Shown here: piece by piece, positions 15,639 through 20,601 of the stretch
Layout of the letters: every line of letters begins with the position of its first letter
How positions within the stretch are numbered: position 1 is the stretch's first letter
Origin: CAJQQY01 sp964352225
GTDB lineage: Bacteria; Bacteroidota; Bacteroidia; Chitinophagales; Saprospiraceae
Reading direction: 5' to 3'
DNA length: 20,601 bases
Assembly: GCA_964352225.1 (NCBI GenBank)
Contig: CAYGRM010000083.1
Coordinates: 1 to 20,601 of the forward strand
Notes under the pieces: model-generated
What the model was told of the DNA's origin: nothing
Seen by the model: the letters and a program-made list of their open reading frames with translations, nothing else
The model's database searches: none
Program-made: the position numbers and the translations under genes

Positions 15639-17236
15639 TCATTTCATCAAATCAATTTCTTTCAAATTTTCAATTCTATTTCTCACCAAGAAATCATCGA
15701 TCGTTTCAAAATGTTCGATCACTCGCTTATCTTTAAATTCAAAAACCTTTTGTGATAAACCTTGTAAANNNNNNNNNNTGCTTCTTTTAAAATATCTTTT
15801 GATTTGATATCCAAATGATTGGTCGGCTCATCGAGTATCAAAAAGTTGACCGGTTCCAACAATAATTTCACCATCGCCAACCGAGTTCGCTCTCCTCCCG
15901 AAAGTACCGAAACTTTTTTGTCAATATCTTCTCCGCTAAACATAAAACCTCCTAAGATATTTTTGAGTTGAGTTCGAATTTCTCCTTTGGCAATTTCATC
16001 AACAGTTTCGAAAACCGTCAATTGAGGATCAAGTAAGGAGGCTTGATTTTGAGCAAAATATCCGACTTCAATATTGTGCCCTAATTGACATTCTCCTTCG
16101 AACTCAATCTCTCCCATGATAGCTTTGATCATCGTAGATTTCCCTTCTCCATTCCGACCGACGAAGGAAACTTTTTCACCTCGTTCGATCGTCATGTTGG
16201 CATCTTTAAAAACCACGTGATCGCCATATTTTTTTGATAAATCTTTGGCAAGGACTGGATAATCACCTGAGCGACGGCAAGATGGGAACCTTAATTTCAA
16301 AGCCGACTTATCGACTTCGTCCACTTCGATAATTTCCATTTTTTCCAACATTCGTTCGACTGAACTCACTTGATTTGTTTTGGAATAGGTTCCCTTGAAT
16401 CTTTCTATAAATCGCTTGTGAGTTTCAATTTGTTTTTGCTGCTCATTATATGCTTTGAGCTGATGTTCTCGACGCTCTTTTCGCAGTTCTAAGTAGTGCG
16501 AGTAATTAGCTTTGTAATCATAAATTCGTCCCATCGTCACTTCAATAGTTCGATTGGTGATGTTGTCGATAAATGCTTTATCATGCGAAATTACGAGAAC
16601 TGCTTTTGCCTTATTAATTAAAAAATCTTCTAACCAAATCACCGATTCGATATCAATATGATTGGTCGGCTCATCGAGCAAAATCAAATCTGGTTTTTGC
16701 AAAAGGATTTTCGCTAACTCAATTCTCATTCTCCAACCACCACTAAATTCTGAAGTTGGACGAGGAAAATCTTCCCTTTTAAATCCTAAACCAAGCAATG
16801 TTTTTTCTACCTCGGCATCATAATTTACATCTTCAAGAGTATAGTAAATATCTCCCAATTCTGTCACCTTATCAATGATCGACATGTACTCATCTGATTC
16901 GTAATCTGTTCGAGTTTCCAACTCTTTATTGAGTCGTTCCATCTCATCACGCATCTCAAAAACTTTTCCAAATGCCTTGGAGGTTTCTTCAAAAACAGTA
17001 CAATCATCATCGGTCAATAAGTGTTGTGGAAGGTAAGCAATAACTGCTTCTTTGGGAGCTTGAATATTCCCACGAGTGGGTTTGTCTACGCCAGCAATGA
17101 TCTTCATCATGGTAGATTTCCCTGCACCATTTTTTCCCATCAAGGCTATCTTATCATCAGGGTTGATCACAAAATTTACGTCCTTAAAAAGGGTCGTTCC
17201 ACTAAATTCTACCGCTATATTTTCTACTAAAATCAT
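15639..17236 (-). CDS. ABC-F family ATPase (ribosome-associated), broken by assembly gap
   Basis: A soluble tandem ABC ATPase of the ABC-F family, which acts on the ribosome in translation rather than in transport. First domain: Walker A GKNGAGKST (34-42), signature FSGGWRMR (~164-171), Walker B LILLDEPTNH (184-193), switch His in VISHDKAF (~218). An inter-domain linker (~250-310) is charged and helical (LRKERREHQLKAYNEQQK), as in ABC-F proteins. Second domain: Walker A GRNGEGKST (360-368), signature LSGGERTR (~445-452), Walker B FLILDEPTNH (~465-474). The frame meets ten Ns after residue 486. Beyond them, in a different nominal frame, a minus-strand reading gives LQGLSQKVFEFKDKRVIEHF... and 42 codons in all, ending at TGA 15639-15641, a typical ABC-F C-terminus. 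The gap removes about 17 residues including the second switch His. The full protein would be ~545 aa. Continuing the original frame through the Ns gives a false C-terminus at 15719. The exact ABC-F subgroup is not assigned. Confidence 0.93.
15769..15778. other. assembly gap (10 N) inside the ABC-F gene
   Basis: Ten Ns interrupt the second ATPase domain. The codon before the gap (minus strand) ends at 15779. The frame that fits after it begins at 15767. So the true missing length is not ten; about 50 nt is expected from family length. Confidence 0.95.
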
Positions 17237-17255
17237 ATATATTTTTTTTGAGCGG

Positions 17256-17263
17256 CAAAAGTA
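17256..17263 (-). promoter_or_regulatory. Bacteroidota-type -7 element for the ABC-F gene
   Basis: On the minus strand this reads TACTTTTG followed by CCGC, an exact TAnnTTTG match 19 nt before the ATG at 17236. No good -33 element is visible. The short leader matches a simple housekeeping promoter. Confidence 0.5.
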
Positions 17264-17300
17264 ATAAAATGCGAGGAGTGGTGGAAGATTATTTTCGTAA

Positions 17301-17325
17301 GAATTTTAATTAAAAATTAAAATTC
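17301..17325. repeat. 11-bp AT-rich inverted repeat between divergent promoters
   Basis: GAATTTTAATT (17301-17311) and AATTAAAATTC (17315-17325) are exact complements around AAA. It sits between two opposite-facing promoter-like elements. It may be an operator or only AT-rich chance symmetry. Confidence 0.35.
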
Positions 17326-17374
17326 TCCCTATCAAATCACCCAAATGGGTGGCTTCCAAAACCTTCCTACCATG

Positions 17375-17382
17375 TATCTTTG
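17375..17382 (+). promoter_or_regulatory. Bacteroidota-type -7 element (TATCTTTG)
   Basis: An exact TAnnTTTG match, 37 nt before the ATG at 17420, on the strand of the repeat-protein gene. No clear -33 element. Confidence 0.48.
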
Positions 17383-17419
17383 CTGATAGTTTAAATGTTT
17401 TTCACCCAAAAAATTCACT

Positions 17420-20215
17420 ATGAGATTATTCCCTACCCTTTTACTATTAATTTTTTCCATTTCTTTTCCCCAAGCACAATTAGTTTTAGAGCGAGATATT
17501 AATCAAGAAGCAGCTTCTTCTTCACCAATGTATGCAGCGCAATTAGGTGATGCGATTTACTTTGCGGCAGATGATGGAGTTAATGGAGAAGAGCTACATA
17601 AATATGATTTGACTACTCAAACTGCCTCGTTGGTCGCTAATATTAATGCGTACCAAAATGGAACTGGTACTTACGAAGTACTAGCATTTGATAATAAAAT
17701 ATTTTTCAATGCAAGAGATGGTGGCAACCTTGATCGATTTTTATATGTGCATGATCCAAGTGATAATTCAACTCAACTCTTGGTAGATAATATGAATAAC
17801 GAGCTTCGTAATCCTAATTATATGTATGAGTTTAACGGTCAACTTTTTATGGCAGGCGAGTTTGATTATAATGATGCTGAGTTTGGTCGATATAATCCTG
17901 TGACCAATGAATTTGAATTAATTGCCGACATCAATCCTGGTGGTAGTAGTAGTCCAAATAATTTTATAGAAGTAAATGGAGAACTATGGTTTGCAGCGGA
18001 TGACGGTCAAAGTCAAAGTAATCTTTGGAAGTATAATCCTACCACCAACACAGTCGAAAATGTTATCTACACCAGTCAAACTGGAGATTTTCCCAATATC
18101 GCTCCACAATCCTATTTCGATGGTAAATTTTTCTTTCAAGGTTTTAAACAAGGAGAAGGATCTGAACTTTATGTTTATGATGTCGCGAGCAATACCTTAT
18201 TGGATTTTCCAGAAATATATGTAGGAGCAGGTAGTAGTTCTCCTTATGGTTTTACCGAGGTGGATGGGAAATTATTTTTCTCAGCCAGAACAGTTGACGT
18301 AGGACGAGAGCTCAGAGTTTATGATCCTACAACCAATGAAGTAACTGTGGTGGCGGATATTTTCCCTGGAAATTCAAATGCCAGTCCAGGTGATTTAAAA
18401 GTACTGGATGGAAAATTATACTTTTCGGCGAACTCCAATGACGATGATCGAAATTTATATTCCTATGATGATGGAGCAGGTCTAGTTTTAGAAGCGACTC
18501 TGGAAAATAATATTCCCTTTGGAGTTTCAACTTTAATTGCTGCTAATGGAATTCTTTTTTTGGATGGGTATCAGCTGGAAAATGGCAGCGAACTATATCA
18601 GTTCATTCCGGGAACCAATGAAATTACATTGGCGGCCGACATTAATCAAACTACAATTGGTTCTGATCCTTATGGTTTTACGGAGTACAATGGGCGTTTA
18701 TATTTCGGAGCTGACGAAGTCAATAGTGGTCGAGAAATCTGGGTGTATGATCCTGCAACTGGAAGTGTGGATATTCTTTCTGACGGACCAGGAAGCTTAA
18801 AACCAGATAATTTTACGGTCGTTGATGGAAAATTATATTTCTCTGGAATCGATCCAAATGTAGGTTATGGAATTTTGTCCTATGATGATGCAACTGGTTT
18901 GATTTCACCAACTTCATTTATTACTCCAACCAGTACAGGTCACATTACACAGATGATTGAGCTTAATGGAAAATTATATTTTGGAGCTGATACGGATGAT
19001 TATGAAAATGAATTATATGTTTATGATCCTAGTAATGATACTTGGGACATCACCCAAGACATCAACCCAAATGGAGACAGTTATGCAGAAAGACTATTTA
19101 TTTACAACAATGAAATATACTTTCAAGCTAGCGATGGAGTCAGCGGAGTAGAGCTTTGGAAATATAATGATGTAACTGGATTTACTAGTTTGGTGGCAGA
19201 TATAATTCCTGGATCTGATGATGGATCCCCAGAATGGTTTGCGGAATATAATGGTGAGTTATTTTTTAATGCCCAATCGGAAAATGATGGAACTCAACTA
19301 TTTAGCTATAATGCTAACAATGGAGTTTTCACTCAACGGACTTCATTTCAGAGTAATATGAATCCAGAATATATGACGGTGCATAATGATAAATTATTTT
19401 TTGCTGGTAAGTTTTCCAATGCGACCAATGTAGAATTATTGTATTATGATGCGGCAACTGATAGTACTTATTTGACTGCAGATTTAAATCCAAATGCAAG
19501 TAGTCCAAGATTTATTACTTCCTTCAATGACAAAGTTTACTTTGCCACTTTCACCGATGCCTACGGACGGGAACTTTGGGAATATAATGATACTGCTAGC
19601 TCCATTGTCGCTGATATTTATCCTGGAGTGCCAGAATCTGATCCACAAGATTTGACTCTTTTTAATGGAAAATTATATTTCTCCGCAAATGATGGTGTTC
19701 GCGGCGCAGAGATTTGGAGTATCGCTGAATGCTTAAATATTGTGGTGGATGCTGAACCTCAAATAAATGCCGATGGGATGGGTTCTATTGATCTGACCAT
19801 TGAAGGTGGAACTCCTCCTTATTCAATTTTATGGAATACTGGAGCAACAACTGAGGATCTTGAGAACCTCCAATCAGGAACTTATACTGCTACTATTTCA
19901 GATGCGTCGGGATGTTTATCAGAGATAACTGCGGTGGTTGATTTTATTAACGTTGGGGTGGAAAATATTTTGTCGGAAGATTTAATTTCTATTTTTCCAA
20001 ATCCGAATAGTGGAATTTTTAGTTTAGAAGTTGATGATTTAAAAATTGAATCAGTCGAGATTTTTGATCTCCAAGGAAGATTATTTTTCCAAAAAATAAT
20101 TACGGACAATCCACCTGTAATTTCAATCAACTTAAAATATGCTACCAGCGGAATTTATTTAGTAAAAGTCAAAACTCCAGAAGGTGTTTTAACAAAAAAA
20201 ATAATCCTAGAATAA
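17420..20215 (+). CDS. secreted ELWxxDGT-like 16-repeat protein with SprB-type repeat and T9SS sorting domain
   Basis: A 931-aa protein. The signal peptide covers ~1-20 (ISFPQAQ). Residues ~44-768 are 16 repeats of ~47 aa built on G-K-L-Y-F-x-A-x-D-x-x-x-G-x-E-L-W-x-Y-D, a variant of the ELWxxDGT repeat, linked by a (V/A)ADIxPG-x-x-x-SSP-x-x-F segment. One SprB-type module follows (~772-843, GGTPPYSILWNTGATTEDL, SGTYTATISDASGC). Residues ~856-931 are a T9SS type A sorting domain (ISIFPNPNSGIF). The repeats should fold as beta-propeller blades; sixteen units could make two eight-bladed propellers. No enzyme motif is visible, so a binding or surface-structural role is likely but unproven. It is divergent from the ABC-F gene and followed by a terminator ~70 nt after the stop, so it is probably monocistronic. 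Confidence 0.93.
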   Translation: MRLFPTLLLLIFSISFPQAQLVLERDINQEAASSSPMYAAQLGDAIYFAADDGVNGEELHKYDLTTQTASLVANINAYQNGTGTYEVLAFDNKIFFNARDGGNLDRFLYVHDPSDNSTQLLVDNMNNELRNPNYMYEFNGQLFMAGEFDYNDAEFGRYNPVTNEFELIADINPGGSSSPNNFIEVNGELWFAADDGQSQSNLWKYNPTTNTVENVIYTSQTGDFPNIAPQSYFDGKFFFQGFKQGEGSELYVYDVASNTLLDFPEIYVGAGSSSPYGFTEVDGKLFFSARTVDVGRELRVYDPTTNEVTVVADIFPGNSNASPGDLKVLDGKLYFSANSNDDDRNLYSYDDGAGLVLEATLENNIPFGVSTLIAANGILFLDGYQLENGSELYQFIPGTNEITLAADINQTTIGSDPYGFTEYNGRLYFGADEVNSGREIWVYDPATGSVDILSDGPGSLKPDNFTVVDGKLYFSGIDPNVGYGILSYDDATGLISPTSFITPTSTGHITQMIELNGKLYFGADTDDYENELYVYDPSNDTWDITQDINPNGDSYAERLFIYNNEIYFQASDGVSGVELWKYNDVTGFTSLVADIIPGSDDGSPEWFAEYNGELFFNAQSENDGTQLFSYNANNGVFTQRTSFQSNMNPEYMTVHNDKLFFAGKFSNATNVELLYYDAATDSTYLTADLNPNASSPRFITSFNDKVYFATFTDAYGRELWEYNDTASSIVADIYPGVPESDPQDLTLFNGKLYFSANDGVRGAEIWSIAECLNIVVDAEPQINADGMGSIDLTIEGGTPPYSILWNTGATTEDLENLQSGTYTATISDASGCLSEITAVVDFINVGVENILSEDLISIFPNPNSGIFSLEVDDLKIESVEIFDLQGRLFFQKIITDNPPVISINLKYATSGIYLVKVKTPEGVLTKKIILE
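17549..19717 (+). repeat. 16 tandem coding repeats (~141 bp each)
   Basis: Blade motifs start at residues 44, 92, 140, 187, 235, 283, 331, 377, 425, 470, 517, 564, 612, 657, 704 and 750, a spacing of 45-48 aa throughout. At DNA level the 13-mer ATGGAAAATTATA recurs exactly at 18408, 18825, 18966 and 19665, in the GKLYF part of units 7, 10, 11 and 16. This points to duplication of units or conversion between them. Confidence 0.85.
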
Positions 20216-20285
20216 GAGCTTGTCTAAGAGCATATTTTTGAAGTACATTTCCCTTGTAAAGTTAAATGTGTTTATACCTAAATTG

Positions 20286-20319
20286 AAAGGCCGTGCGAAA
20301 TAATCGTACGGCCTTTTTT
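20286..20319 (+). terminator. rho-independent terminator
   Basis: A 13-bp stem, AAAGGCCGTGCGA (20286-20298) with TCGTACGGCCTTT (20304-20316), with one G:U pair on the plus strand, a 5-nt loop and six T. It ends the 16-repeat gene. Confidence 0.9.
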
Positions 20320-20409
20320 ATGGTAAAACCTTCTTGATAAAAAAGTATTACTTGGAACCTATCTTCGAATCTTTATTTTAATACGTTGTAAATGTACTGT
20401 TATTAAACT

Positions 20410-20432
20410 ACCTCGCAGCAAGCTGACGAGGT
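20410..20432. repeat. REP-like hairpin
   Basis: ACCTCGCAGC pairs with GCTG-A-CGAGGT across a tiny AA centre with one bulged base. It is GC-rich in an AT-rich setting and has no T tail, so it is not a terminator. It lies 27 bp before a larger palindromic element. Confidence 0.5.
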
Positions 20433-20458
20433 ATTGAAAAAACAAATAACTATCACGG

Positions 20459-20589
20459 TTTCATAGCCCCAACTTTTAAGTTGGGGTAAAATTTAAGTTA
20501 CTAGGCTTTAGCCGTTCACTCATTTTGTGTATGGCTAAAGCCGTTTCTTATTTAACTTAATCCCCAACTTAAAAGTTGGGGCTATGAAA
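20459..20589. mobile_element. 131-bp composite palindromic element (MITE/REP-type)
   Basis: The ends are 28-bp perfect inverted repeats (20459-20486 and 20562-20589). Each arm holds its own palindrome: CCCCAACTT, TT or AA, AAGTTGGGG. The centre holds a further 10-bp inverted pair, GGCTTTAGCC (20504-20513) and GGCTAAAGCC (20533-20542). No ORF is inside. The nested symmetry and non-coding location fit a non-autonomous element such as those moved by REP-associated tyrosine transposases (RAYT) or a MITE. No transposase is in the window, so the agent is unknown. It could also fold in RNA as a cruciform-like structure. Confidence 0.65.
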
Positions 20590-20601
20590 TCCTTGCTTGT
20601 T

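Noticed and set aside
15719..15768. ABC-F C-terminus ending at 15719 (YKVYHKRF...)
   Set aside because: It comes from reading across the Ns in the old frame; a different frame after the gap gives a family-like tail ending at 15639.
15559..15807. Plus-strand 82-aa frame across the gap
   Set aside because: It is antisense to the ABC-F C-terminus and contains the Ns.
15639..17236. ABC transporter ATPase
   Set aside because: Two ATPase domains in one chain with an ABC-F-type charged linker and no membrane domain or permease neighbour.
17021..17264. Plus-strand frames of 62-69 aa
   Set aside because: Antisense shadows of the ABC-F N-terminal domain.
17549..19717. Non-coding tandem repeats or satellite
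   Set aside because: The periodicity follows codons and encodes regular propeller-like blades.

Overview
The window is AT-rich and uses Bacteroidota-type signals: TAnnTTTG promoter elements, and C-terminal type IX secretion (T9SS) sorting domains on five of its proteins. SprB-type repeats, a GEVED domain, a choice-of-anchor L domain and ELWxxDGT-like repeats suggest a Saprospiraceae or related lineage; this placement is inference. Two runs of exactly ten Ns (844-853 and 15769-15778) look like scaffold placeholders, so the source is probably a draft or metagenome-assembled genome. Each placeholder breaks a real gene.

Layout. 1-1351 (+): the 3' end of an unrecognised gene, a strong terminator, then an OmpA-like lipoprotein gene split by the first gap and by an in-frame TAA. 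1452-10298 (-): two tandem paralogous giant secreted subtilisin-like proteases (1327 and 1473 aa) with the same module order, except that the upstream copy carries an extra GEVED module. 10680-12434 (+): a secreted FG-GAP/VCBS plus ASPIC/UnbV protein. 12494-13261 (-): a small outer-membrane beta-barrel. 13400-15142 (-): a secreted choice-of-anchor L / PKD / SprB protein. 15143-15638: no confident gene, but a split small ORF and an 88-bp imperfect palindrome. 15639-17236 (-): an ABC-F ribosome-associated ATPase broken by the second gap, whose C-terminus can be recovered beyond the gap in another frame. 17420-20215 (+): a secreted protein of 16 regular ~47-aa propeller-like repeats. 20216-20601: a terminator and two palindromic REP/MITE-like elements.

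Together this is a block of envelope and secreted genes. Five products carry an N-terminal Sec signal and a C-terminal T9SS sorting domain, so they are expected to cross the outer membrane through T9SS and be released or anchored at the surface. Four of them share SprB-type modules. Only the ABC-F protein is clearly cytoplasmic housekeeping. No CRISPR array, tRNA, rRNA, transposase or phage gene was seen. I did not find a clear new multi-gene system. The most distinctive items are the modular protease pair, the 16-fold repeat protein, and the non-coding palindromic elements.
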